Assembly (NCBI GenBank): GCA_900771995.1
Contig: CAAGQC010000109.1
Span: 1-64,000 of the forward strand
Source: Lachnospiraceae bacterium
GTDB taxonomy: Bacteria; Bacillota; Clostridia; Lachnospirales; Lachnospiraceae
Direction: 5' to 3'
DNA: 64,000 nucleotides
The first letter of the stretch is position 1, and each line of letters begins with the position of its first letter. Made by a program: the position numbers and the translations under genes. The notes beneath the pieces were generated by a model. That model was not told the origin of the DNA, made no database searches, and was given only the letters and a program-made list of their open reading frames with translations. Positions 48,288 through 56,440 of the stretch are shown here, piece by piece.

Positions 48288-50294
48288 TTATTCTGCACTC
48301 TGTTTCCGATACTGTACCGGTGTCATGTCATACGCCTTTTTGAACAGGCGGTTAAAATGCTCCACATTCTCATAACCAACATTGGCTGCAATGGTCTCCA
48401 CCGTCTGGTTGGTCTCCTTTAAAAGCATTCTTGCCTTTTTCATCCGCTCTTCCCGAACGACTTCCTGGAAGGTCATGCCGGCCTTTTCCTTAATATATTT
48501 GGACAGGTAAGGCTTAGAGAGATGGAAGGTATCTACCAGCATATCCAGTGTCACATCCACATAATTCTTCTGGATAAAGCTGATGATCTCCACGATCCGC
48601 TCCTCTCTGCCGGAGGTAATATGCTGCTCTGCTGCCAGCTTGTTCACTGCGGACACCAGTGCAGCGATGGAACTCTTGATGATATCTTCATCCACGCCGA
48701 CACCCCAGTAGAACTTACCGTCATGAACGATGCCTACATAGGTGGCAGCCTTGGAATTGGAACCTCTGGAAATCGCATGCTCTTCGTATACAGACAACTC
48801 ATAGGTAATACCGAAGTATGTCTTGATGGCGTTGCTGACTGCGTCCAGACGACCATTACCCATGGTGGTAATCTCTCTGGAAGCGCCGCCCTGCTCAATG
48901 GTCACCTCTGCCTGAATGCCATTCTCCTGCTTGAAGTGGCACTCCGGAATGTTAAAGATGCTGCGGGGATAAATATAATTTTCCTCGAAGATCGCATAGA
49001 TCTCCTTGGGAAGTAACTCCTGATGACGTCTGTCGGAAATACCTTTTACAAGGTAACCGACCTCTTCCTTCATGGCTGCAGGCAATGCGAAACCAAACTG
49101 CTGCTTCAATACAAATGCTACGCCGCCCTTACCGGATACACTGTTGATACGGATAACATCGGATTCGTACTCTCTTCCCACATCTGCCGGATCGATGGGC
49201 AGATAAGGGATATCCCAGCGCTTGCCGGTCCTGCCTTCCTTCTGCCATGCCATACCCTTGCTGATGGCATCCTGATGGGAACCGGAGAATGCGGTAAATA
49301 CCAGATCTCCCGCATAGGGAACTCTCTCATGTACCTTCATGCCGGTGAAATTCTCATAAGCTTCGCGGATCTCCATAATATGAGAGAAATCCAGTCCGCT
49401 GTCCACACCATGGCACATCATGTTCAATGCAACGGTTACCAGATCCACATTACCGGTACGCTCGCCGTTGCCGAACAAAGTACCTTCCACACGGTCTGCT
49501 CCGGCCAGTACACCGAACTCCGCATCACTGATACCGCAGCCTCTGTCATTATGGGGATGTACGCTGAGTACTACATTGTCACGGTATTTCAAATGCTTGT
49601 GCATATATTCTACCTGGCAGGCAAATACGTGGGGCATTGCCACCTGTACGGTGGTAGGCAGATTGATGATGGCCTTGCGGTCAGCCGTAGGCCTCCACAC
49701 GTCCAGTACGGCATTGCAAACTTCCAGTGCATAATCCACTTCGGTCTGGGAAAAGCTCTCCGGGCTGTACTCAAAGGTAAAGCTTCCTTCCGTCTCATCT
49801 GCCAGATTCTTTAACATCCGGGCACCGTCTACCGCCAGCTTCTTGATGGCTTCCTTATCCTTTTTAAATACCTGTTCTCTCTGCTCTACAGAAGTAGAAT
49901 TATACAGATGGATCACTGCATGGGGCGCACCCTTTACCGCCTCAAAGGTCTTGCGGATGATATGTTCTCTCGCCTGCGTCAATACCTGAATGGTCACATC
50001 GTCCGGGATCATGTCTCGTTCAATCAATGCACGGATAAAGTTGTACTCGGTATCGGAGGAAGCAGGGAAACCAACCTCGATCTCCTTGAAACCGATCTTT
50101 ACCAACAGCTTGAAGAATTCCAGCTTGTCTTCCAGACTCATGGGATCGATCAAAGCCTGGTTGCCGTCTCTTAAGTCAACGCTGCACCAGATAGGGGGCT
50201 TGGTAATGCTGTCCTTCTTCACCCAGTCGTAGGTCACCTCGGGGGGCATAAAATATGTTTTCTGATATTTTGCTGCAATGTCTGCGCTGTTCAT
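48288..50294 (-). CDS. leuA: 2-isopropylmalate synthase fused to an AraC-type HTH domain
   Basis: This 668-residue protein joins an enzyme and a DNA-binding domain. Residues 1 to about 555 are a type 2 IPMS: the DRE-TIM barrel starts SVDLRDGNQALIDPMS, the metal site is SVHPHNDRGCG and EGTLFGNGERTGNVD follows. The LeuA dimer/leucine domain spans about 430-550 (TMGNGRLDAVSNAIKTYFGI). Residues about 560-668 form a complete AraC/XylS HTH pair: LDMLVDTFHLSKPYLSKYIK and TVETIAANVGYENVEHFNRL, ending FKKAYDMTPVQYRKQ. The reading frame is continuous with no sign of an assembly join. AGGAGG precedes the start. IPMS normally ends after the dimer domain. Confidence 0.93.
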   Translation of the reverse strand: MNSADIAAKYQKTYFMPPEVTYDWVKKDSITKPPIWCSVDLRDGNQALIDPMSLEDKLEFFKLLVKIGFKEIEVGFPASSDTEYNFIRALIERDMIPDDVTIQVLTQAREHIIRKTFEAVKGAPHAVIHLYNSTSVEQREQVFKKDKEAIKKLAVDGARMLKNLADETEGSFTFEYSPESFSQTEVDYALEVCNAVLDVWRPTADRKAIINLPTTVQVAMPHVFACQVEYMHKHLKYRDNVVLSVHPHNDRGCGISDAEFGVLAGADRVEGTLFGNGERTGNVDLVTVALNMMCHGVDSGLDFSHIMEIREAYENFTGMKVHERVPYAGDLVFTAFSGSHQDAISKGMAWQKEGRTGKRWDIPYLPIDPADVGREYESDVIRINSVSGKGGVAFVLKQQFGFALPAAMKEEVGYLVKGISDRRHQELLPKEIYAIFEENYIYPRSIFNIPECHFKQENGIQAEVTIEQGGASREITTMGNGRLDAVSNAIKTYFGITYELSVYEEHAISRGSNSKAATYVGIVHDGKFYWGVGVDEDIIKSSIAALVSAVNKLAAEQHITSGREERIVEIISFIQKNYVDVTLDMLVDTFHLSKPYLSKYIKEKAGMTFQEVVREERMKKARMLLKETNQTVETIAANVGYENVEHFNRLFKKAYDMTPVQYRKQSAE

Positions 50295-50372
50295 GGAAAT
50301 CCTCCTGCCATATGATTACTTTTTATTTTGAAAACCTGTTGTTTTTACTATTTTCACTCATCTGATTGCACT

Positions 50373-50401
50373 ATATTAACACTCATGATTTCTGTAAGCA
50401 A
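50373..50401 (-). promoter_or_regulatory. Likely leuA promoter
   Basis: On the minus strand TTGCTT (50401-50396) and TAATAT (50378-50373) are 17 bp apart, giving a leader of about 70 bases. Confidence 0.5.
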
Positions 50402-50418
50402 GTTATATTCTTATCTTG

Positions 50419-50597
50419 TTGATTGATGCATTTTAATGTGACATTTTTGTCACATGCTTATAAATCCAAGAAAAAGGCTATTTTATTCCACTTTTATCTG
50501 CTTTCACTATTTGATTGAAAATTTTAATTGTGTATATCATTTTTTGTTATAGTTAAAAATATATTTTTAACTTTATATTTCTGTATTATTGATTGAT
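50419..50597 (-). repeat. Three TTGATTGA direct repeats upstream of leuA
   Basis: TTGATTGAT occurs at 50419-50427 and 50589-50597 and TTGATTGAA at 50511-50519, all in one orientation, spaced 92 and 78 bp. They are candidate sites for an AraC-type protein. Confidence 0.5.
50437..50454. promoter_or_regulatory. 18-bp CRP/FNR-like palindrome
   Basis: TGTGACATTTTTGTCACA is a perfect inverted repeat with the TGTGA-N8-TCACA pattern. It is centred about 80 bp upstream of the predicted leuA transcription start, a position used by activators. Confidence 0.6.
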
Positions 50598-50612
50598 TTT
50601 ATTATATTTAAC

Positions 50613-50646
50613 AAAAAAACAGATGTCCGTGTCGGGCATCTGTTTT
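50613..50646 (-). terminator. Terminator of the long minus-strand block
   Basis: AAAACAGATG-N11-CATCTGTTTT is a perfect stem with GTCC/GGGC pairing inside, followed on the minus strand by seven T. It closes the operon ending in the 164-residue kinase-like protein. Confidence 0.88.
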
Positions 50647-50732
50647 GCTATTTCATTCTCTTTTTATAGCCTAAACGCTTTCTTCCTGCTACGTACTCTC
50701 GAAATCGTAACGCCTGTCCGCATTCCGGGCTG

Positions 50733-51218
50733 TCAAATGATTTCCACTCTCTCAAAATACCGGATCAGAATATCCGCGCAGTTCTCAATTCCCAGCTTCG
50801 TGGTATCCAGAATCATGTGATAGTTGTTCACATCACCCCACACCTTACCGGTATTCTCATAATAATAGTCAGCGCGCTCCGCATCATTTTTCTCAAGCAT
50901 AGCTTTCGCATCATCATGGGAAAGACTTTCCTTCTTCATAATACGTTCAATACGATCTTCCTTATCCGCGCACACATACACGTTAAACACATTCGGCTGA
51001 TCCCTCAGGATCTCGGATGCGCAGCGTCCCAGAATGATACAGGGATGTTCCGCCAGTCCCTTAATGACCTCCGCTTCCGAAGCATAACTGTCACCGTCCA
51101 GTTCATGCTCTATGTACGCCTTATCATATACCGGCACCCCCAGCTTCTCAGACAGCTCCTGTGCGATCAGACTGGCTCCTGTTCCGAATCTTCGGCTGAT
51201 AGTAATTACAAGGTTCAT
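50733..51218 (-). CDS. Cytidylate-kinase-like family protein (short)
   Basis: This 161-residue P-loop-type protein of the Cytidylate_kin2 group has the phosphate loop variant ISRRFGTGASLIAQELSEKL at the N-terminus, GVPVYDKAYIEHE and CIILGRCASEILRD. The lid region is RIERIMKKESLSHDDAKAML, and then comes ADYYYENTGKVWGD. The usual GKS/GKT lysine is replaced by small residues, as in this family. True CMP kinase activity is unproven. Start ATG 51218 follows AAAGGAGGT. It is a paralogue of the next gene upstream. Confidence 0.78.
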   Translation of the reverse strand: MNLVITISRRFGTGASLIAQELSEKLGVPVYDKAYIEHELDGDSYASEAEVIKGLAEHPCIILGRCASEILRDQPNVFNVYVCADKEDRIERIMKKESLSHDDAKAMLEKNDAERADYYYENTGKVWGDVNNYHMILDTTKLGIENCADILIRYFERVEII

Positions 51219-51284
51219 CGTAAGCACCTCCTTTGTAAGGTACTCTCATTTTATGATAAAGACTCTGAATTTGCAAGAGGGATG

Positions 51285-51911
51285 TCATCCCATTCTGTCT
51301 TTTACCAGCTTTACGATCAATTCTGCAGCATAGTTCTCTCCCAATGACGCTGTATTCAGACAGATATCATATTCGCTGGGGTCATACCAGTTTCTACCGG
51401 TGTAGTATTGGTAATAATCCGAGCGATATTTATTCGTTTTCTGAATCATTTCCGCTGCCTCATATTCACTTTTAACAAGACGTTTTGTAATATTTCCGAT
51501 GCAATACTCCTGCGGTGCCTGAATGTTGATTTTAATAACATTTTTCAGACTTTTTAAAATATAATTTGCCGCCTTTCCCACAATAATGCAGGATTGCTTA
51601 TCTTCCAATGCCAGATTTCGAATAACTAACGCCTGATAATTAAACAAATTTTCATTTGAAAGATATTGTCTGTCATTTACACTGTAGATGGAACCGGTAT
51701 ATACTCCCTTTGATGAAATGGGAAGTATACCTCTATGAATCTTTTCATTGGCCTGATAAAAATAACTTTCATTGATTCCACTGAGATTCGAAGCCATTTC
51801 AAGTATTTCGTTATCATAGCAGGGAATCTGCAGTTTCTCTGCAACAGCCTTCGCAATATGGCTTCCGCCACTGCCATAACCTCTGGCAATTGTAATAATA
51901 TAATTTTCCAT
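51285..51911 (-). CDS. Cytidylate-kinase-like family protein (long)
   Basis: This 208-residue member of the same family has ITIARGYGSGGSHIAKAVAE at the N-terminus, the CIIVGKAANYIL strand, the lid NITKRLVKSEYEAAEMIQK and the YRSDYYQYYTGRNWYDPSEY motif. This form has an ~50-residue insertion after the P-loop (YQANEKIHRGILPISS ...) lacking in its shorter neighbour. Both lie downstream of an AEC carrier and GntR regulator. Whether they act on nucleotides or on a pathway metabolite is unknown. AAGGAG precedes MENYIIT. Confidence 0.78.
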   Translation of the reverse strand: MENYIITIARGYGSGGSHIAKAVAEKLQIPCYDNEILEMASNLSGINESYFYQANEKIHRGILPISSKGVYTGSIYSVNDRQYLSNENLFNYQALVIRNLALEDKQSCIIVGKAANYILKSLKNVIKINIQAPQEYCIGNITKRLVKSEYEAAEMIQKTNKYRSDYYQYYTGRNWYDPSEYDICLNTASLGENYAAELIVKLVKDRMG

Positions 51912-51947
51912 ATTTGCTCCTTCCTGCACGGTTATACAGACTGCACA

Positions 51948-52889
51948 TCACTTACACAACAAACTCATAAAAACAGATACCACAGGTATTGTAATAACGG
52001 ATTCCAAAGTCGTCAGTGCTACCGCTCCGGAAGATAACTCATAATTTCCATCATATTGCTGCGCAAGCATGGCCGTCATGCTTCCTACCGGCGTTGCCAG
52101 CATTACCATTGCCACTCCCATTCTCACAGGATCCTTTACTGCCAGAGAAAGTAAAAAAACACCCACTAACGGCAGCAAAAGCATTTTCAGAAAAGAAAAT
52201 ATCAACATTTTCACATCCGAAAACAAGCTGCTCCATTTTCTGCGAGCCATGGCATCTCCGATAACGATCATGCTTAAAGGTGCCGTCAGATTGCTGAGAT
52301 TTGTAACCGTTGTTTCCATCACATAAGGTACCGTAATCCCCGACAAATATAATACGATCATCAGCAGGCAGGCCATGACACCTACGTTAAAGATTTTACT
52401 CCAGGGAATCCGTTTCCGTTCCGGAATCTCTTTCCCGGTCACTTCCGGTTTCATGGCAGAAATACCATAAGTATATATCAGCATATTATAAGGTATCGAG
52501 AAAACAGAGGCATGTAATATTGCCTCTTTTCCATACACGGCAGCTATCAGAGGAAATCCGATAAAGCCTATGTTGGAAAAAATAGTCATAACACGGTAAA
52601 CGCCCCGGTCTTTCCGATCCACCTTCAGGATTCTGGGGATAATCTGTGCTGCAATGATCAGGTACAGATATACGGCAGCTGCCAGTCCGACGGTCTGTAG
52701 AAGTTCTCTTCCCTCTACCCTTGAAGCCGGATTGATTCCTGCCGACAACACCAGTGCCGGATTCGCTACATTAACTACCAGCCCGGATATCTTTTTGCTT
52801 CCTTCATCATTCAAAAGGCCTCTTTTCCTGCACACATATCCGACCATCATCAGAAGGAACAATATTATCATCTGTTTGAATATCAGCAT
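51948..52889 (-). CDS. AEC-family auxin-efflux-carrier-like transporter
   Basis: This 313-residue membrane protein has about ten TM helices. The family start is FKQMIILFLLMMVGYVCRKR, with a central break GFIGFPLIAAVYGKEAILH (PxxxA region) and a C-terminal SMTAMLAQQYDGNYELSSGA. Bacterial AEC proteins transport malate, lactate and other organic acids. Its place after the GntR gene and near a 2-hydroxyacid dehydrogenase suggests export or uptake of the 2-hydroxyacid product. Confidence 0.88.
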   Translation of the reverse strand: MLIFKQMIILFLLMMVGYVCRKRGLLNDEGSKKISGLVVNVANPALVLSAGINPASRVEGRELLQTVGLAAAVYLYLIIAAQIIPRILKVDRKDRGVYRVMTIFSNIGFIGFPLIAAVYGKEAILHASVFSIPYNMLIYTYGISAMKPEVTGKEIPERKRIPWSKIFNVGVMACLLMIVLYLSGITVPYVMETTVTNLSNLTAPLSMIVIGDAMARRKWSSLFSDVKMLIFSFLKMLLLPLVGVFLLSLAVKDPVRMGVAMVMLATPVGSMTAMLAQQYDGNYELSSGAVALTTLESVITIPVVSVFMSLLCK

Positions 52890-52922
52890 ACCTTGAAACC
52901 CTTCTTAACTTCTGTTGATCCA

Positions 52923-53570
52923 TTAATTCTTCAGAACCACAATATGGCGTATCAGGGCTTCTCTCAGTCCTTTTGCATTTTTCGCTTTTAAGAGTTCTAA
53001 CATTTCTTTGTGTTCATCATGCGCCTGTATCCGCACACTGAGATCCCACAGAATATAATTCCGATCCAGTGTATCGTTCAAAATCTGAATAAAATTGGTC
53101 AACATCTCATTTTTTCCGCATTCCATCAATTTAATATGGAATTGCTTATCTAACTCTCCATACGGCTCCCGGTCCTTCACCACGGTACTCATCTGTTCAT
53201 AAATAGCTTCCAGCTGCGCAATATCCTCTGCCGTCACCCGCTCTACGATCAGATCGACCATCGCCCCTTCCAGAGCAATACGTGCCTCCACTATCTCATT
53301 TAAGGGAACTGTACTGTTTGCGATCACATTCCCTAATTTTTCCCTGATATCATGGGCACTGGGAAGTTTTACATAATGTCCCTTTCCCGGCTGGATCTCC
53401 ACATACCCTTTTTCATTTAAAACCTTTAGGGCATCACGGATCACGGTTCTGCTGACTCCGTACTTTTCCGCAAGACTTCTCTCGGAAAGCTTGCTTCCTT
53501 CTTTCAGGATTCCTGTCTTAATCTGCAATATAATTTCGTTCGAAATATTTTCATACAATAATGTTGGCAT
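52923..53570 (-). CDS. GntR-family regulator with FCD domain
   Basis: This 215-residue repressor-type protein has a winged HTH (KLSERSLAEKYGVSRTVIRD, ALKVLNEKGYVEIQPGKGHY) and an FCD helical ligand domain with the Asp/His metal pattern (EARIALEGAMVDLI; DKQFHIKLMECGKN; HDEHKEML). It probably senses an acid intermediate of the catabolic block and may bind GTGGT-N12-ACCAC near the livK promoter. The ribosome site is weak, implying low expression. Confidence 0.88.
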   Translation of the reverse strand: MPTLLYENISNEIILQIKTGILKEGSKLSERSLAEKYGVSRTVIRDALKVLNEKGYVEIQPGKGHYVKLPSAHDIREKLGNVIANSTVPLNEIVEARIALEGAMVDLIVERVTAEDIAQLEAIYEQMSTVVKDREPYGELDKQFHIKLMECGKNEMLTNFIQILNDTLDRNYILWDLSVRIQAHDEHKEMLELLKAKNAKGLREALIRHIVVLKN

Positions 53571-53733
53571 GTTTCTTCATTCCCATCCTACCTATGATGC
53601 TCCGATTCCAATCCTTTATCCTGCAGGCAGAATATTTTCTCAGAATCTTTGATTTCTATCTCTTCCATTATAATATAACGCATATGCAAAAAAAAGCCGG
53701 AATCAGCAGAACCACTGCACACCTTGAAATTTC

Positions 53734-54111
53734 CTATAAAATGACAGCCGTGAACTCCATTTCCACAAGACATCCGTCAACCATCTTAACGCACTGCGTA
53801 CAGCAACGTGCAGGATAGTCTCCTTCGGTAAAGTATGTCTTGTAGACTTCATTCATCTGCGGGATCAGTTCAATATCTGCAATATAGATCGTTACCTTTG
53901 CCACATCTGTCATGGAAGCGCCTGCTGCCTCCAAAACGGCCTTTGCATTTTCCATGGTAGCCTTTGTCTGCTCCCGGATTCCCCCTTCTACCATTTCACC
54001 GGTGATATCCGTGCCGATCTGCGTGGTAAAAATGGTATTTCCCATTTTTACTCCCAAAGCATAAGGTCCATGACATTCTCCGCATTTTTCCGATGTAATC
54101 TGTGTTCTCAT
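53734..54111 (-). CDS. ridA: RidA-family enamine/imine deaminase
   Basis: This 125-residue YjgF/YER057c/UK114 protein shows GPYALGVKMGNTIFTTQIGT, MENAKAVLEAAGASMTDVAK, VTIYIADIELIPQMNEVY and the C-terminal YPARCCTQCVKM with the key Arg. RidA hydrolyses reactive enamines and imines released by PLP enzymes, which fits the aminotransferase two genes upstream. TAAGGAGGA selects MRTQITSEKCG as start. The frame upstream overlaps the dehydrogenase gene. Confidence 0.9.
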   Translation of the reverse strand: MRTQITSEKCGECHGPYALGVKMGNTIFTTQIGTDITGEMVEGGIREQTKATMENAKAVLEAAGASMTDVAKVTIYIADIELIPQMNEVYKTYFTEGDYPARCCTQCVKMVDGCLVEMEFTAVIL

Positions 54112-54124
54112 AATTTTTTCCTCC

Positions 54125-55117
54125 TTAAAATTTGATTTCAACATCTTTATTGACAAGACTGGATGGTCTTACCTTCTCACTCAAGCGCATTACCAGCTGC
54201 TTCAGGGCTCTCTTTCTTCCATCATAAAAAGAGTCTTCCGATATAAAGGCGGCATGTGGTGTGATCACTACATTTTCCAACCCGAAAAGTTCACTGGTCT
54301 CGTTGGTCTCATCTTCTATAACATCTATGCCGGCTCCCTGAATCCACCCTTCTTTTAATGCCTTTACCAGCGCCTTTTCCTCTACGACAGAGCCTCGCGC
54401 CGTGTTAATAAGAAAAGCCTCTTTTTTCATCAGCTTCAGCTGTTCTTCTCCGATGAGATGATAAGTTACTCCCTGAATCAAAGGACAATGCAGCGAGACA
54501 TAATCTGACGTTTTTAACAGTTCTTCCATAGTCTCTGCTTTCCCGCATCCGTATTCCTCCAGATATTCCTTTGTCTTGGTTGGAGCATATACTAAAATTC
54601 TGAGTCCCAATGCCTTCAGTACCGGTACCATTGCCTTGGGAATCTCTCCGAAAAATACCAGGCCAATCGTCTTCCCCGTTAAACGATGGAGCGTATATCC
54701 CAACAAAGGATCCCATTTTCCATTTCGGACACTTCGGTCATAGAATGAAATCTTTCTCACCAGATCCAACAACAGGCCAATCGCATGCACGGAAACTTCT
54801 TCCGCACAAAATCCGGGGATGTTGGTGACACAAATACCATGATCCGTAGCCGCCGTAATATCCACATTGTTATAACCGATGCTTTGCAGAGATACAATTT
54901 TCAGATCCGGTAACTGTTCGATCACTTCTCTTGTCACCTGTTCATATTCAACGACCAGGCCGTCTGCTTTGCTGTCTCTGACATGGGAAACAAAATCCTT
55001 TTTGTATTCCTTATCCTTGATCTCGATCAGCTCGATATCCTCGATTCCCCATTCCTTCAGAAGCTGATTTTCATAGTCAAGATTGTCATCGATATTAAAA
55101 TATAATACCTTTGCCAT
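54125..55117 (-). CDS. D-2-hydroxyacid dehydrogenase with altered glycine motif
   Basis: This 330-residue NAD-dependent dehydrogenase family protein has the catalytic Arg in INTARGSVVEEKALV, the Glu in GIDVIEDETNE and the His in ITPHAAFISEDSF. It is therefore likely to convert a 2-oxo acid to a D-2-hydroxyacid. The NAD-binding GxGxxG is changed to FFGEIP (within TIGLVFFGEIPKAMVPVLKA), losing two of three glycines. The acidic residue after strand 2 is also absent (LVYAPTKTK), which might favour NADP or weaken binding. It is 13 bp before ridA. Confidence 0.85.
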   Translation of the reverse strand: MAKVLYFNIDDNLDYENQLLKEWGIEDIELIEIKDKEYKKDFVSHVRDSKADGLVVEYEQVTREVIEQLPDLKIVSLQSIGYNNVDITAATDHGICVTNIPGFCAEEVSVHAIGLLLDLVRKISFYDRSVRNGKWDPLLGYTLHRLTGKTIGLVFFGEIPKAMVPVLKALGLRILVYAPTKTKEYLEEYGCGKAETMEELLKTSDYVSLHCPLIQGVTYHLIGEEQLKLMKKEAFLINTARGSVVEEKALVKALKEGWIQGAGIDVIEDETNETSELFGLENVVITPHAAFISEDSFYDGRKRALKQLVMRLSEKVRPSSLVNKDVEIKF

Positions 55118-55137
55118 AATCCATCCCCTCTTTCCAC

Positions 55138-56427
55138 TTAATCGTAAAGTTCAGCCAGAGAATCTGCAAGAATTGCCACTCCCTCATCAATTTCCTCTTT
55201 TTTGACATTCAACGGAGTAGCAAATCGCATTCCGTTCCCATGTACTCCACAGTTTAAGGTGAGCATATGCCTCTTAAGACATCCTGCTTTTACTTTCTGC
55301 CATACCTCCGGGGCCGGTGTTCCGTCTTCATATGCAAATTCAATCGCTACCATCAATCCGAGACCACGCACATCATAAATGATCGGATATTTCTCCTGCA
55401 GCTTGCGAAGCTTTTCTCTTAAATATTCGCCCATTTCATTTACATTCTGAAGCAGCGTACCATCTTCAAAGGCATCCAATACCGCACATCCTGCGGCGGC
55501 AGCTACGGGATTTCCTCCAAATGTAGTTCCGTGAGTACCGGTAGGCCATTCTGCTGCAATATCCGGTCTTGTAAGCACCGCGCTCATGGGAAGACCTCCG
55601 GCAATTGCCTTGCCGACCGTCATAATATCCGGAATAACATCAAAGTTCTGGCTTGCCCACATTTTACCGGTTCTTCCGTATCCCGCCTGAATCTCATCAT
55701 ATATCAGCAGAATGCCGTATTCATCACAAATCCTGCGGACCTCCTGCATAAACTTTTTGGGCGGTACCACATATCCGCCTTCGCCCATGACCGGCTCCAT
55801 ATAAATACAGCTGACATCTTCCGGCGATACCACATATCGCAGAAGCTTGTTCAGTTCAAACAGGGAGTATTCTCCTCGTTCCTCCTCATTTAATCCGGCA
55901 GGACATAAATCTCTTCCCGGATACGGTGCAAAATACACACGTCCCATCAGTCCTTCATAATGCTTTCGATACTTGGAATTCGAACCTGTTATGGAAGTTG
56001 CTCCGCAGGTTCTTCCGTGAAAAGATCCCATAAATGCAATAACCGCACTCTTTTTGGAATAACTCATAGCCATTTTTAAAGCACTGTCCGTAGCCTCTGC
56101 ACCACCGTTGGTAAAGAAAATGGAGGTCAGACCTTCCGGTGCCACACCTGCCAGCCTTTTGGCCAGTGTTAAGGTCGATTCATAATTTACCAGATTAAAA
56201 GATGCATTGACCAGATTTCCGGCCTGTTCCTGAATTGCCTTCACAACCGTAGGATAATTATGGCCCAGAGCATTGACTGCAATTCCCTGTACATAATCCA
56301 GGTACTTCTCTCCCTTTACATCCGTCAGATAACAGCCGGATCCTGTCTTCATGATCAAATCTGTCTGCTTTGCAAATACCGGGTTCAAATACTGCTTATA
56401 ATCATCAAATTTCATTACCTCTGCCAT
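55138..56427 (-). CDS. Class III pyridoxal-phosphate aminotransferase
   Basis: This 429-residue enzyme of the 4-aminobutyrate/ornithine aminotransferase group has DVKGEKYLDYVQGIAVNALG, FFTNGGAEATDSALKMA, FMGSFHGRTCGATSITG, the Asp of LIYDEIQAGYGRTG and the PLP lysine in TVGKAIAGGLPMSAV. Class III members act on omega-amino groups or act as amino-acid epimerases. The neighbours (iron alcohol dehydrogenase, RidA, Liv importer) favour an omega-amino or amino-acid catabolic role. AAGGAGGA precedes MAEVMKF. Confidence 0.9.
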   Translation of the reverse strand: MAEVMKFDDYKQYLNPVFAKQTDLIMKTGSGCYLTDVKGEKYLDYVQGIAVNALGHNYPTVVKAIQEQAGNLVNASFNLVNYESTLTLAKRLAGVAPEGLTSIFFTNGGAEATDSALKMAMSYSKKSAVIAFMGSFHGRTCGATSITGSNSKYRKHYEGLMGRVYFAPYPGRDLCPAGLNEEERGEYSLFELNKLLRYVVSPEDVSCIYMEPVMGEGGYVVPPKKFMQEVRRICDEYGILLIYDEIQAGYGRTGKMWASQNFDVIPDIMTVGKAIAGGLPMSAVLTRPDIAAEWPTGTHGTTFGGNPVAAAAGCAVLDAFEDGTLLQNVNEMGEYLREKLRKLQEKYPIIYDVRGLGLMVAIEFAYEDGTPAPEVWQKVKAGCLKRHMLTLNCGVHGNGMRFATPLNVKKEEIDEGVAILADSLAELYD

Positions 56428-56440
56428 GTTTTTTTCCTCC

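Larger units (their letters stand above)
50295..50732. other. Long regulatory region upstream of leuA
   Basis: These 438 bp hold no ORF with a ribosome site, no leucine-rich leader peptide and no T-box. They contain the leuA promoter, an 18-bp CRP-like palindrome, three TTGATTGA repeats and, at the far end, the terminator of the cytidylate-kinase-like gene. Confidence 0.7.

Noticed and set aside
48008..48298. 96-codon minus-strand ORF containing repeated NKNTSCEQAPREVCHA-type segments
   Set aside because: The internal repetition is only the translated 97-bp tandem repeat; it begins inside leuA and has no ribosome site.
49023..49814. 263-codon plus-strand ORF
   Set aside because: It is antisense to the catalytic barrel of leuA; no recognisable protein.
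50295..50732. T-box or leucine attenuator upstream of leuA
   Set aside because: No T-box sequence, specifier stem or leucine-codon run, and the only terminator belongs to the gene on the far side.
53588..53773. 61-codon minus-strand ORF between ridA and the GntR gene
   Set aside because: No ribosome site for its first Met, and its first part overlaps the ridA 3' end in another frame; a short MEEIEIKDSEK peptide inside lacks support.
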